Notes under the pieces: model-generated
Seen by the model: the letters and a program-made list of their open reading frames with translations, nothing else
The model's database searches: none
Told to the model about the DNA's origin: nothing
NCBI GenBank assembly: GCA_022575985.1
Contig: JAKSXM010000246.1
Location: 11,612,001 to 11,676,000 of the forward strand
Length of the DNA: 64,000 nucleotides
Reading direction: 5' to 3'
Source of the DNA: Anagrus nilaparvatae
Lineage: Eukaryota; Arthropoda; Insecta; Hymenoptera; Mymaridae
In this document: piece by piece, positions 12,601-22,837 of the stretch
Layout: each line of letters starts with the position of its first letter
How positions within the stretch are numbered: position 1 is the stretch's first letter
Translations under genes and position numbers: made by a program

Positions 12601-15600
12601 GCCAATACCTCATTTTAGTCAAAAAATGTGCATTTTCTTTATTAACTAGCACGGTAATTAGTGATGAAAAATTCGAGGTTATGAGGCTTGCAAGATGATT
12701 TGTGAAATAAATTGATGTTGTTTACATAATTTGTGTGTGGTTGGAGCGTTCGTTTGATATATTGCTTACCAATTATTATAATTATACTGATCTGTATTTA
12801 TAAGCCCAAGAGGCCTATTGGAATATAAACAGAGGATATCGAAAATATTTTTTTCTGGACAGTAGCCATAAATAAAGAATTCCCCAAATCGCAGTGTACC
12901 ATCCTTAGCTTCGCCTCGGAAGGTAGGTTACGTGTGATTTGGGCCGTTCTTTACTTTTCTGGACACGAGCCGTGAATATACTATTTAACGTAATAAAAGC
13001 TGATTCAAAAGTAGTAATCTCCCTGTGTAAACTTTTTTAGTAAATAAATTTGTTACTTTATAGCAAATTACAAAGGAATAATAAGAAAAATAATTTATTT
13101 TAAATAGATAATTGTTAAAGATGACTTTCAAATGGCACTCAAATGTTCAGCATTTCTCTTGGGTACAGCAGTCATGACATTATTACTTTATCTACATGGC
13201 CAACAAGTGACTGATGCTAATGAGGATCTGTTTCGTAATATGTAAGACTTTAATGTTATAATTACACAATGATAATTATAAAATAAAATTTATAATTTAT
13301 TATCCTTCTATTTACAATTTTAAATCATTTAAAAATCATTTAAGTTATCTCTTAATGTTCTAATCCTGACTGTAGTACATTTCAGCTCACAGGCTACTGG
13401 GGATTATGACATTCTTTAGAGAATTATCGCTTAATTGCTGCCGGCTTTGAGGCCTCTGTTAGTAACCTTATTCAATACTTCTCTGAGGAATTGAGTTTTC
13501 CCTACAGCGTGGGAAAAACCTCTCTTGGTTGCGATTAAAAAAACATCTACTCCTACACCTACTTCTGACTTTAGACCAATCGCGCTCCTATGTTTCTTAT
13601 CTAAAGTCATTGAAAAACTAGCTCATGACCAGATCACATCATTCCTAAAAAAACAGCAACTTACTTGATCCTCTTCAAACAGGCTATAGACAATTTAGCA
13701 GCACTTAAACTGCACTTATAAAGCTGACGGATTATTTTACACGCCGCATAGAAAACAGGCTGATGACGTTTTTGTTTCAGTTTGATTTCAGTTAGGCGTT
13801 TGATTCTATCTCGCCCTGTAAACTTCTAATATAAGTTAAGAGATACACTTCCAGACCAAAAGAATTTTTTCTTAACCAAAAAAGAATTTTGGAGCTATTT
13901 CGATCGTTTAAAACGAATTTTTGACATAAAAAATTCGTTTGACAAAATATTGTTCCGACAAAGAATTTTTTAACGATATAATTCTTTTTAAGTAAATTTC
14001 TAACAAAAAATATCCTTACTAAATTTGGTTATATATAGTTAATTTATAAATAAATTTTATTACCAACAAAATATACATTTATTATAATGTATAACAATAA
14101 TTCAAATGATTATTTTAATATCTTAAATTTAAAAAAAATTTCAAATTATTTTAAATAATTGTATTAAGTTTTACTTTCGAATGAAAAATTAAAAACAAGA
14201 CCAGTAATAATTTTTGCAGTAAGCGATGAAGAAAAGAAAGGCCAATTTTACTTGCGAGCAGAAAACAGAATAATGGCACTAGGAGACTGTTTTCTAAAAA
14301 ACGTGGAAATTTTAGTTAAATTTTTTCTTGTCATGCTAGAAGTGACACTCTCAGAATTACAAGATTTTTACGACTTTACGCTGCATTGCATATTTAAGAA
14401 AAAAGCTCTAAGTGCTCGCAATAAATGTTTACTTAATTTGTTAGAAAAAATTAGTTTGTAAATTTACATTTGCTGCATTTAAATTAAAATCTTAATTTTC
14501 ATTTTTGAACTTTATTGTTTATCAATCTTAATTTTTTGTTTCTCTAAGAGTTTCAATAAAGAACTTAATAAAATTATTTAAAATAATTTGACATAATCAT
14601 TTGAATTATTGTTTTACATTATAATAAATGTATATTTTGTTGGTAATAAATTTATTTATCTAAAATAAAAATTATTTAATTAAATGATATTAACATAAGC
14701 AAAATTAGTTATTATATATAACCAAATTACTTATTAGTATCCTTGGTGTACCTTAAGGGGGAGTGATTGAGCCATTGCTTTTTTGTCTTTACATCAATGA
14801 TCTACAAATTTATCTCTCTATGGGTTTTTTTTCACTTGCTCTACGCTGATGAAATTCAGGTATACATACATGCTCCTCCTGAAGACATAAATGCACCAAT
14901 AACAACTCTTAAAATAATTGCTGACAAGGTATTAATTTGGCCTAATAGCGTTTCACTATACGCCTAAATCACAAAAAGACTATGGCTATTTATTTCAGAA
15001 ACATACTTTTAATGCGTTGAACCTTGAAATTGACTTAGCTGAAGACACAAAAAATCTGTTCTTTGACAATGTTAAAAGCTTATAGTTGTAATCCTCGACA
15101 GTAAACTATCGTGAGATTTTCAAATAAAATCCATTGAAAACAAAGTAAACAGGATTTTATATTCTGATCTCCGTTTTATAAGGCATTGCACCGCTGAGGA
15201 CTTACGCACATAACTCGTACTTTATTTACAATACTTTATTTACGGCTCGCGTCCAGAAAAGTTAAGAATGTCCCAAATCACACGTAAATTACCTTCCGAA
15301 GCGGAGCCGAGGATGGTAAACTGCGATTTGGGTCATTTTTTATTTATGGACAAGGGTCGTATAAAATTTTTCTGTGTCTGTTTCTGGGAGAAAACGCGAC
15401 ATTGCCGGACGCGTAGCGTCCGGGCAATACGTGCTTTCTGGCCGCAGACCAGAAAATATGTTTATTAAACCTTATTTTGTTATTTAATTTGATATGCCTC
15501 TTATATTTTCTATATTTGTAAAAGACTGCTATAAATTGTATAAATAAATAAATGTATATATATATATGTATAAATGTATATATACAATTTTGTTACATTA

Positions 15601-16062
15601 AAAAATAATAACTATTTCTATTCTATTCTATTCATTTTTATCCACAAAACTAACACTAAAAAGTAGGCTACGAAATACATTGCTGGTTGCACGAGTAATT
15701 TTAAAATAAAATTGCACACGTTTGATTTGAATTTTTTACCTGCTCTTTACAGTTTATCAGCGAACTTTAAAGCTTAAAATAACTAAAACAAATTTCAGAT
15801 ACTTTGAAAATTGGGAAGATGCTTCTATTAAAACGCAAAAATTAATCCTGATGATGTTACAAAAATGTTCAAGAACTCTTAAAGTTGATGCATTTTTTAT
15901 ACCGGTGAACATGGAAACTTATACTCAGGTAAATTTATTATTAATTTTTTTTTTAAATAATAAATATTAATAAATATTTATTTTAATGAAGTAATTATTT
16001 TTTTTTTGCAGGTCATGAAAACATCAGGAACATATTTTACCTTTTTAAAAAGAACTCGATAA
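3688..16062 (+). CDS. Insect odorant receptor (7tm_6 family), complete, nine exons
   Basis: Ligand-binding olfactory receptor subunit, expected to act in the dendrite membrane of olfactory neurons with the co-receptor Orco as a ligand-gated channel. Exons: 3688-3837, 5051-5170, 5320-5437, 5493-5754, 5819-5914, 11366-11456, 13108-13241, 15799-15928, 16012-16062. Every boundary is GT-AG, the phases agree (0,0,1,2,2,0,2,0), and the sum is 1,152 nt (383 residues plus TAA), a normal length for the family. Family hallmarks: several hydrophobic helices (such as VIVLILLIIRIY and LFLFLIVATVYAHFIL), FVDEQEHFYKIYFHS, GLIEVLSYRIK, LHGQQVTDANEDLF, IYFENW, KTQKLILMMLQK and the C-terminal VMKTSGTYFTFLK. The exon 1 donor follows LILL; the longer open frame beyond it is intronic. 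Intron 5 (5.45 kb) and the next two are swollen by transposons. No inactivating mutation was seen. The ligand cannot be told from sequence. Confidence 0.93.
3864..4837. mobile_element. TIR element in odorant-receptor intron 1
   Basis: The stretch is bounded by inverted repeats GGGTGCTTTTCACA (left) and TGTGAAAAGCACCC (right), and the similarity continues to about 25 bp. It is about 974 bp long and non-coding. The motif AAAATGTCAAAAACGTC recurs near 4,021, 4,364 and 4,631. Its left part is also present in the second duplication copy at about 26,795-27,050, so it was there before the duplication. No clear target duplication. Confidence 0.65.
6130..6540 (+). mobile_element. Helitron-like repeat, truncated copy
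   Basis: This begins TCTTACTACCTAAAACTCATG after an A and matches the left two thirds of the repeat at 51,186-51,849, including the block GATTTGATTGGTCG and the later TTTCGTCATCC. The 3' hairpin end found in the other copy is absent. A shorter, more diverged copy seems to follow at about 6,510-6,690. Non-coding; inside odorant-receptor intron 5. Confidence 0.55.
6738..7103 (+). pseudogene. Non-LTR retrotransposon, C-terminal fragment of the reverse-transcriptase ORF
   Basis: The open frame ends in a conserved stretch typical of the C-terminus of LINE-type polyproteins: QIQRLSNSEIRYIFGLR, then EHIAPFRRRLNWM, then a Leu/Tyr-rich helix and PPLLLPLF. No catalytic RT motif or endonuclease is present, so this is a 5'-truncated dead copy, as is usual for such elements. 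It may belong to the same family as the RT pieces at 13,380 and 14,745. It lies in odorant-receptor intron 5 on the same strand. Confidence 0.7.
7269..9238. mobile_element. Foldback-type element with long TIRs, about 2 kb
   Basis: Outer arms (7,269 to about 7,460 and 9,060-9,238) are inverted copies that share GTTACCGT, TTAAAGTTAACTTTAGCGAA, TCGTCTTCGTGGAC and CCAATCCTTG. A second, weaker inverted pair lies inside: 7,610-7,745 against 8,590-8,720, with GC-rich CCAGCTTGCCCCGCGTGAC-like sequence. The centre (7,860-8,580) is plain AT-rich DNA with no gene. It lies in odorant-receptor intron 5. Confidence 0.7.
9240..9654. other. Gene-free stretch with a 90-bp hairpin
   Basis: Short tandem TATTGTATATATTAATC units and an AAT microsatellite (about 9,329-9,345) are followed by an inverted repeat at 9,381-9,470 ending in CCGGTCAAA/TTTGACCGG. 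No gene is visible. Confidence 0.5.
9655..10080 (+). repeat. Partial copy of the long-hairpin repeat at 42.5-45.0 kb
   Basis: This corresponds to one arm of the large hairpin: the blocks GGAAAAATTACT, TGAATCTG, AATATTTAACATTTGA and GAGCCTTCCAACTCAAAAAA occur in the same order as in 44,205-44,900. Only one arm is present, so this copy cannot fold on itself. Confidence 0.7.
10080..11365. other. Gene-free part of odorant-receptor intron 5
   Basis: AT-rich sequence with scattered short repeats. A 99-codon open frame on the minus strand (10,805-11,104) has no recognisable family and probably arises by chance. Nothing else supported. Confidence 0.5.
11510..11825 (-). repeat. AACATGTT-bounded repeat, copy 1
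   Basis: This is bounded by GTATGGAACATGTTTA on the left and TAAACATGTTCCATG on the right, with C-rich tracts and a repeated CTAAATC/CTAAACC motif between. Related copies in the other orientation lie at 45,565-45,950 and 55,977-56,345, and an isolated terminus at 42,370. It lies between odorant-receptor exons 6 and 7 (intron 6). Confidence 0.65.
11826..13107. other. Gene-free part of odorant-receptor intron 6
   Basis: Non-coding and AT-rich. It contains inverted AT-rich blocks around 11,940-12,130 (AAAAATTTATTTACTTATT and its complement) and the hairpin MITE at 12,868-12,990. No gene was supported. Confidence 0.5.
12868..12990 (+). mobile_element. Hairpin MITE, GGCTTCGCCTCGG-loop family, copy 1
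   Basis: The short palindromic unit has arms CCCAAATCGCAGT..ACCATCCT and AGGTAGGTTACGTGTGATTTGGG around the loop AGCTTCGCCTCGG. Flanks resemble TTCTGGACA..CCATAAAT. Other copies lie at 15,240-15,355 (inverted) and 20,865-21,010. Confidence 0.7.
13380..13845 (+). pseudogene. Non-LTR reverse transcriptase relic, N-terminal RT part
   Basis: The decayed reading frame contains RT-domain motifs: PTPTSDFRPIALLCFLSKVIEKL, then HDQITSFLKKQQL and an AFDSI-like block (about 13,540-13,825), interrupted by stops and frame changes. It is part of a LINE-type element broken by the insertion at 14,015-14,735 and continues at about 14,745. Inactive. It lies in odorant-receptor intron 7 on the sense strand. 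Confidence 0.75.
14015..14735. mobile_element. TIR element inserted in the LINE relic
   Basis: Arms of roughly 150 bp are inverted copies. They share TTTGGTTATATATA with its complement TATATATAACCAAA, and AATTCAAATGATTAT with its complement. They surround a coding-looking centre at 14,187-14,461. The element separates the two halves of the LINE reverse transcriptase, which supports insertion after the LINE. End coordinates are approximate. Confidence 0.65.
14187..14461 (+). CDS. Unrecognised ORF fragment inside the TIR element
   Basis: An open frame of about 91 codons fills the centre of the small TIR element. The first ATG of the frame is at 14,252, but the frame runs upstream in readable protein-like sequence (KTRPVIIFAVSDEEKKGQFY). 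Later parts include NRIMALGDCFLKNVEILVKF and ELQDFYDFTLHCIFKKK. I do not recognise the family with confidence. The pattern resembles C-terminal tails of hypothetical proteins that travel with insect DNA transposons, which is inference only. No catalytic motif is visible. It may be the leftover end of the parent element's protein. Confidence 0.4.
14745..15235 (+). pseudogene. Non-LTR reverse transcriptase relic, palm/thumb part
   Basis: This continues the relic at 13,380. A GVPQG-like motif is mutated to contain a stop at about 14,745-14,765. It is followed by FHLLYADEIQVYIHAPPED, in which YADE corresponds to the catalytic YADD box, and then ALKIIADKVLIWP-like sequence. Several frameshifts and stops. 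Dead LINE-type copy in odorant-receptor intron 7. Confidence 0.75.
15240..15355 (-). mobile_element. Hairpin MITE, GGCTTCGCCTCGG-loop family, copy 2
   Basis: Inverted relative to the copy at 12,868. The arms are CCCAAATCACACGTAAATTACC and GGTAAACTGCGATTTGGG around TTCCGAAGCGGAGCCGAGG. Outer flank TCCAGAAAAGTTAAGAATG is complementary to the other copy's flank. Confidence 0.7.
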
Positions 16063-17055
16063 AAAATAAGTATAAGAACAAAAACGTTTTTTGGTTACAT
16101 ATTTTCAAAAAGAAGAAGATATAGAACGTTTTTATAATTTTTAGAGTTTATTATATGTCTCAGTTTCAACCTCAATTTCAACCAAACCGGGATAATATGC
16201 ATGGTAAGCTCTTCAAATTGGTTAAAAAGTATTTTTTTTCTGAAAATACTATTAAAAATAAGCTTCCAAATCATTTTTTAGCTCATGAGGTTCAGTCCTC
16301 AATTTTTGGCAGCCAATTTTGTGTTTTGGAATCTTATAAAAAAATAGTAAGAAAAATGAGAAATAATTTTTTTTATTCTTTCTTTAAAAAACTTTCATTA
16401 ACATATTTTTACAATTAATTTAGTATATAATTTAAAAAATAAAAAAAATTCTTAAAAACAAGAGATAAATGATATTTTTTTCTTTAAATTTAAATTTTCG
16501 CTGTTTTATGTAATAAGCTCTTAAAATAAAAACCTAAAAATATATATTATATCCTGATTTAAAATTTTCTGCTAAATCTAAATTTTTGCTCAGATTTTTA
16601 ATTGGTCACAAATGTGAAATTTGTAAAAAATGAAATTATATTTTTTCATCTATTTATGAATATTATAATATTAATTGTGTTTTTGTGGCTATTTATAATG
16701 CACTAATTTATAGAAGCTATAACTTACATAAATTTAAGGGAAAATAGCCTTCCCTTTGCTTTGAAAGATCATTCAAACAATGAAATATTTATTGCATTTA
16801 CGAAAAATACTATCTTCAAAGGCGATAAATTTTTCTTTTTTTTTGTTATCTATTACCAAATGTTCAAAATTTATAAATCTAATAAATATAATGATTATTA
16901 GTCTTAAATTTTGATTTTTTCTACTTATTATTAATTAATATAATTACTTAAGTGTCTAATAAATGTTAACTTTATAATATTTTTAATTAATTAAATCAAA
17001 ACATATTTATTTTAATTTATTTATTGATCCTTCTTTTTACAACTTGTTTTTGTAT
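16063..17055 (+). other. 3' flank of odorant receptor
   Basis: AT-rich sequence directly after the receptor stop codon. AATAAA-like signals occur near 16,438 and the 3' UTR probably ends in this area. An 87-codon open frame at 16,155-16,418 has no recognisable family. No other feature. Confidence 0.45.
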
Positions 17056-17059
17056 AATA

Positions 17060-17101
17060 ATTAGACGACTAGTTTCAGGAATAAATTCCCATCATCAGGT
17101 C
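17060..17101 (-). ncRNA. Hammerhead ribozyme-like motif (Penelope-type)
   Basis: Read on the minus strand, the strict core is present: CTGATGA, then a stem with arms GGGAAT and ATTCCT, then GAAAC, a tiny stem III (AC-TA-GT), the cleavage-site C, and GTCT able to pair with upstream AGAC. Hammerheads with minimal stem III are known from Penelope-like elements, and fragments of such elements lie at 19,577 and 29,180. Activity is inferred, not shown. Confidence 0.5.
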
Positions 17102-19576
17102 TGTATTATAATTAAACTAAATTTATTGAAAACATTTGAATATGATATTGTAACTTTAGATTCTGTCTGTATAGACTCACAATTATTTTATGACTAAATG
17201 AAAATTTTTTTGAATATTTATTTATTCATGTATACATATGAAGATTTTATATTATGAAGATTTTTAAATTATTTCTAGTTTTATAATGTAATAAAGAATT
17301 TTAAAAAATTTTTTACAAGTGTTTGAAATCACATCTGTTTTTTCTAATGTACAAGTGCTCCATAGGAGTAAGTTAATATATAAAATATGTTTTTTAATTC
17401 GTTTATTCTATTTCCAATTCTTTTTATTTTTTATTTTTTATTTTTGCTTTTTCTTATTTTTTATTATATAATATGTTTTTTTATTATTTTATCAAATAAT
17501 ACGTTTTTTTTATTTAGTAACTTATCATTAATTAGTTTATTTGCATTTATTTGTGTAATATTTTGGATAAATTAATTTGGAAATATAGGAAATTTGGGTT
17601 TTAGGTAAAATGAATGAATTCACACTTGATTAAATTAAATAACATTAATTATTTAAGTCACTTGTTGGTTATTACATATAAAAATAAAATAATATAGTAG
17701 AATAGCGGACTGTATAAATTAATTACGAGCTGGCGTTTAAAAAATATAAATAAAAATATTTAATGAAATTGACTAATTTTACTTGAATTTGAATTAAGTT
17801 TAACACGCTGGGTGGTTTATGATTTGAATTGACTTACGAGCGCGACCGCCGACCACAGAATGAGAGCGATTTATGCGCATGAATCGGTTTTATAGAACCG
17901 GTGAAAGTTTAACGTGAGAGAAGGGGCCCTAAAACGGGGGGCAGATAAATCAAATAATTACAATATCACTTAAGGGCGAGTCAGATCAGATTAGTCAAAC
18001 ATACGACAGTCATGTCTACTCGTAATGACTTGGTCACTAAAATAAAAAAAAATTCAACTTACGCGCTAAATTTGATTTTTTAAAACATGCTTGTGAAATA
18101 TTGAAATGGTAATCAAAAAAATATTGTCTTTCCCAAAGTATTTAGTAAAATTTTTGCATTTAGCAATTAAATTAGAAATCAAGCATTCTAAAAAAGCAAT
18201 TTTTTTCAGATCATTATTGAATTTTATTCTGATCTTTTTTTTTTATTTTATATTATTATTTTCTAAAAATAAGAAAATAAAAAAAATTTTTTTTGTTTTT
18301 AAACAAAAGTAATTTTGCAAAAAAAATACATAAGTATCCTTTTTTTAAATACTTGCAAAATATTTTTATTAAAGCAAATCAGTCTTTATTAATCCATGCA
18401 CCAAATAAATAATTAATTTTTTTTTAATTTATGCAAGTATTAAAATACTTTATTTTAAAGCAATATCATCTAGCATGCATTGCTTTTTTATACTCGCAAC
18501 GAGTAAAAAATGCCAAAAAATTTTATATAAATATACGTACATGCACAATAAAAAAATATACACAAGATTGTCAATAATTTATAAACTGAACATGCCAATA
18601 CTAAAACAAATCTGTATAATTATATAAATATGATATGCATATAAAATATTAACATTTTTTTCAAACACACTAAAGAACGCATAATAAAATTATTTCACAG
18701 GTTATTATACGAAAAGTGCATATTTTAATAAATCCTTATTTTTAAAGATACTAGTTTTTAGGAATAAAATATTTTACTAAACCATTCAGAATGATTTAAA
18801 AATTGTATTTATTTATTTAATAAATATTTTTTTAAATGCACAAGTTAATATTTACACGTGTTCCTTATACTAGTTTTATACTATACAGTGTAGTATGGCA
18901 TATCCTGTACTAACACAATCTCATATGATTTTAGTGCATATATACACCACACTATACATAATTACTAACACATCCTTGCATAAAATTTAAGTGTCCTCAT
19001 AGAGAGTGTTTAGAAAATAAAATCGAGGAGGACACTAAAAGTCGCAGTCAGTACCAGAAATTGTCATGTTACTCTTATCGTCATAACCCACTAATGAACA
19101 TTACTTTTGTAAATAAAAAATTATTCGCTTAAAATTTTCAAAAACTCCCAAAAGGAAAACATAAAAAAATGATTTACGAATCGATTGGCACCGTTTTAAA
19201 TACTTTTTTGTAGACTTATTTGTAAAATTTTTGTTTGGAAAATTTGATCATGCTTGGATTTATTTTTTCAAACAAAAATTTTTGCATATAAATCTGCAAA
19301 ATAATACATCAAATCTACTATTGTATTTACAAACCATTTTATAATGTTTTCCTTTTTTTAGAATTTTGATTATCGGCGGTAATTCGGAGAAAAATGCAAT
19401 TTTCTGCAGCAAAACGATGAAAAGTCGGTAATGGGATCTGACTTGTCCTTAAGACTTTACTTACCGCGAATATTTAAATGAAAAAATATAAAAATATGAT
19501 TTGTAAGCTATTGGCCGCAACAATTTGTGTATTTTTATAAATTTCAAATTCCTCTAGTGTATCCAAAATTTTACCT
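17102..19576. other. Gene-free AT-rich stretch
   Basis: No gene supported; hydrophobic low-complexity frames occur at 17,387 and 18,106. A GC-rich patch at 17,810-17,945 stands out against the background and may be an inserted element. A foldback of about 210 bp spans 19,150-19,365, with arms containing ACAAATAAGTCTAC-like and AAAACATTATAAAATGG-like inverted matches. Confidence 0.45.
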
Positions 19577-20790
19577 TTATTGCAAAAGTATGTTCTTTTT
19601 ATGTGGATTTATATCGTTAAATATGTATTTATTTTCGAAATCATTCATGAAAATATCTGCCAAAAGTGAGCTTAATGGGGATCCCATTGCTAAGCCTTCT
19701 TTTTGCAAATAATATTCATTATTGAAACAAAAATAATTTTGGCTTAATATTGTTTTTAAAATAGAAATTATTTCATTTATTTCCAAATTATTTAATTTTA
19801 ATGATTCTTTCAATCTAGTATTTAATATTTCTATTGTTTCCTCTTTAGGTATATTTGTATACATGCTTTTTATGTCGAATGTTACCAATTTATAATCAGG
19901 TTTTACTTCTAAATTCTTAATTTTGTTTACAAACTCAATATTATTTTTAATACTATAATTTTTATCAATTTTTAAGTTATTTTTTATGATATTATTTAAT
20001 TTTTTAGAAATTTTGTAACTTGGAGCTGTTTTATGATTTATAAGGGGTCTACCAGGCATACCTTGTTTTTGTAGTTTTATGAGTGCATTGGATTCCGGTG
20101 CTTTTGCTTTTATTTGTTTTAATGCAAGTTTTTGATTATCTGGTATTATTTTGGTACACTTATTTATTTTATTATTTATATCTTTTACATATTCATCTGT
20201 TGGATCTTTATTTATTTTTTCAATATTATTTTCATTTATGAAATCATACGATTTTTTCATTAATTCATTTTCGCCTATTATGACCACCGTTTGACCTTTA
20301 TCTGCTTTTACAATTAGAGCATTATTATTATTTAACTTATTTTATATATTTTTTATGTTTATTATATCTTTTTTAAATTTATTCAGTTTTTTACTTTTTT
20401 TATCAATTTTAAAAATATTCTTTTTTGATAAATTATTAATTTTGCTGTTTATTACCGTTCTAATTTCATTTTGTAAATCTTGTGACTCTATAGATTTTAT
20501 TGTTGTTTCTGCATTAATTATTTCTTTAAAATCTAAGGTTTTCTTATTATATTCAGGTAAATTATAACTTAATAGTTTTTCTAATAAATCGATTTCCGTA
20601 TTTTCAAATTCTATATTTGTTAAATTTATTAATCTTGGATAAAATTCATGCGTGACGGCTATTTTTTCTTTTCTGTCATTGTGTTTTTTAAATAACTTTT
20701 TAAATTTATTTTCTTTCGTTTTGAGTATTTTTTTAATTTGCTCTTCTAAATTGTAATTAATGTTACATATGACTTCGTTAACTATTGTTT
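19577..20790 (-). pseudogene. Penelope-like element reverse transcriptase, partial
   Basis: Penelope-like retroelements encode an RT joined to a GIY-YIG endonuclease. The minus-strand frame at 20,287-19,577 shows GRPLINHKTAPSYKISKKL, LVTFDIKSMYTNIPKEE (catalytic motif A with D) and EGLAMGSPLSSLLADIFM. Upstream, to about 20,790, a frame reads LIVKADKGQTVVIIGENE and a Lys-rich N-terminal part, broken by an in-frame stop near 20,341. The copy ends soon after the MGSPLSS motif, so the YxDD box, thumb and GIY-YIG domains are missing. Truncated and probably dead. The interrupted element flanking the giant transposon is a separate copy. Confidence 0.85.
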
Positions 20791-20864
20791 ATTAAATTTT
20801 TCTTCCTAGCGGGCCGAAAACACTTTTTTCGCCCCGCAACGAGATCGAAAAAAACGCGTTTTCA

Positions 20865-21010
20865 CCCCACTGAAAAAGAAAAATTTCGTTTTGTCCATGG
20901 GAACAAAAAAAAAACCCTAGATCGCAGTTTACCATCCTCGGCTTCGCCTCGGATGCTAATTAACGTGCGATCTGGGCCATTCTTTTTTTTTGCTCCCTTG
21001 GTTAAAAATG
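20865..21010 (+). mobile_element. Hairpin MITE, GGCTTCGCCTCGG-loop family, copy 3
   Basis: Arms ATCGCAGTTTACCATCC and GATGCTAATTAACGTGCGAT surround the loop TCGGCTTCGCCTCGG. Outer flanks TTGTCCATGGGAAC and GCTCCCTTGGTT differ from the other copies. Confidence 0.65.
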
Positions 21011-21298
21011 TACTATTGTATTATGTACAATGTACTTATATATTATAATATTTGTATAATATATTTTATCACGTTGCATAAATAAATAAAATAAAACCAA
21101 TTTTATGTAAAATTAATTTGTAAAATTAATAACTCATTATTAATTCACACAATTCTGCATCTAGAGGACTTAAAACGTGTTCAAATACAAAAAAATAAAA
21201 AATCAAAATAATTGTATGCATATACTTAATAATGGTTCCTTAATTTTACAGAGTAACTTTTTAAGAATTTGAAGTCAGATTTCTTATTTAGCCTTTTG

Positions 21299-21386
21299 GG
21301 AAGTCAGTACAGCGGGTCAATAACATAATATTCAAAGTAGCCATCATTTTGGACAAATTGACCTTGGTGTACTGACTTGCCAAAAA
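21299..21386. repeat. Short inverted repeat with AGTCAGTACA ends
   Basis: GGAAGTCAGTACAGCGGGTCAA is mirrored by TTGACCTTGGTGTACTGACTTGCC, making an imperfect hairpin of about 88 bp. It resembles a miniature TIR element; no target duplication was checked. Confidence 0.5.
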
Positions 21387-21756
21387 ACAAAATCAAAAAT
21401 ATGGGTTTAAATTCTTAAATAGCAACTCTTCTAACTTAGGGAGTCAGTATTTTATTTCAAATTTTCTCGCATAAAATACTTTTTTGTTGTGGTTTACAAA
21501 TCAATACGTAATTAAGGCCTTCGGACTTAAAGGGTTCATGATCTTATTTATATAATTTGCCATTATATAGTTTTAATTTTTTCAGTGTTATTTCTAGGAT
21601 TTTGCCTCTACTTGACTGTATCTCTTTGAGGTATCCTAACAAACATCCTAACACGATACAATCAAGTAAATTAATTTTCCACAGAAAAAAAAACCAATTG
21701 TATTCTTGCTGTCTTAACTACTGAGCTATCGGTCGCTTGAGTTAATACACTATTTC

Positions 21757-21898
21757 GTGGGGTCCTATTAAAAACTGGCTATGTTGTTTTTTTTTTCTAA
21801 GAATGGCACCGACATAATATACGTTGTATAAATATAGTAAGATTTCAGGGTCTTTGTTTGTGAAAAAAGATACACAGCCAGTTTTTAATAGGACCCGA
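21757..21898. mobile_element. MITE with 24-bp TIRs
   Basis: GGGTCCTATTAAAAACTGGCT at the left is inverted at the right as AGCCAGTTTTTAATAGGACCC. The unit is about 140 bp and non-coding, immediately before the second duplication copy. Confidence 0.75.
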
Positions 21899-22115
21899 CA
21901 ATTTGAAGTATATTTGAATATTTCAAAAAAATACCATCCTTAGTCAAATTTAACAAATTATTTTTATTTATAAAAAAAAGTTTTTACATTATTTTATAAA
22001 ATTTGCATCTGAATAATATGAAGATTCAATTAAAAATATAACAATTTTATTGAAATGAAAATTATATTTATACACTGATTTTTAACAATTAAAAATTATA
22101 TGAAAATAAAAGAGA

Positions 22116-22830
22116 TCATCTATCTACAGGAATCCCATATCCTCCTCCTCCAGGAGTCTCAAGCAGAAAAATATCCTAAAAATAATTTTTGTTTTTAAGT
22201 TATAAAAATTTGTCAATAATTTATAAATAAAGCAAAACAAATTCTAACCCCAGAGTGTACTAGAATAGTAGCTTTTGGACCCAAATTTATTTTTCTTCCA
22301 TTAGTTTTTTAAGAGTATTTTTACCCCTTTTTCCTGATAATCCACCATCTAATCTGGGTGGACAATTAACTCGTCGTTCAGTTAATACTGATAGCATGAT
22401 TGGTTATCTTTAAGAGTTATTTATTTATTGAGTTAAAAAATTTTTTTATATTTGAAAAATAAAACGATAAAAGTAAATCATACCGGAATAACATTTCTCG
22501 TATTACTGCATCGCCTCCCTTATATGCTCCTTCACCTCCACTTTCTGAATGCAAAGAAAACTTCTGTAATATGACCGAATATCGTATTTCCAGAATTTCA
22601 GGATTTGTTATTCTTGTGTTTGTCATATACGTGTGTATTCCACCTCTACCATTCCAAGAAGGACTCTTTATATGGAGAAAAATTTAAGATTGCGTAAATA
22701 AATTAAATTTTCGACACGAAATTTGCTACCAACGGCTCCCTCATTGACTGGTACAAGGAATAATATTGTTCATGCAACCTTGTGATGCTGCACATATTCT
22801 AAATGCAGAAAATATTACATCTACTATCCT
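22116..22830 (-). pseudogene. 5-oxoprolinase 3' exons, decayed duplicate
   Basis: The same four exon blocks as at 218-1,060 are recognisable on the minus strand: about 22830-22740 (remnant), 22665-22484, a middle exon at 22410-22250, and the last at 22175-22116 with ETPGGGGYG and TGA. A one-base loss near 22,306-22,310 shifts the frame in the third block. The first block has lost the GYYETVAGG segment and is cut off near 22,838. The [16 protein letters not shown] block is still open. Non-functional. Confidence 0.85.
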
Positions 22831-22837
22831 TCGTGAA

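Noticed and set aside
16155..16418. 87-codon frame after the odorant receptor
   Set aside because: No recognisable family or splice link. It probably lies in or beyond the receptor 3' UTR.
17387..18312. Hydrophobic frames (62 and 68 codons)
   Set aside because: Low-complexity F/L/I-rich translation of T-rich DNA with no other evidence.
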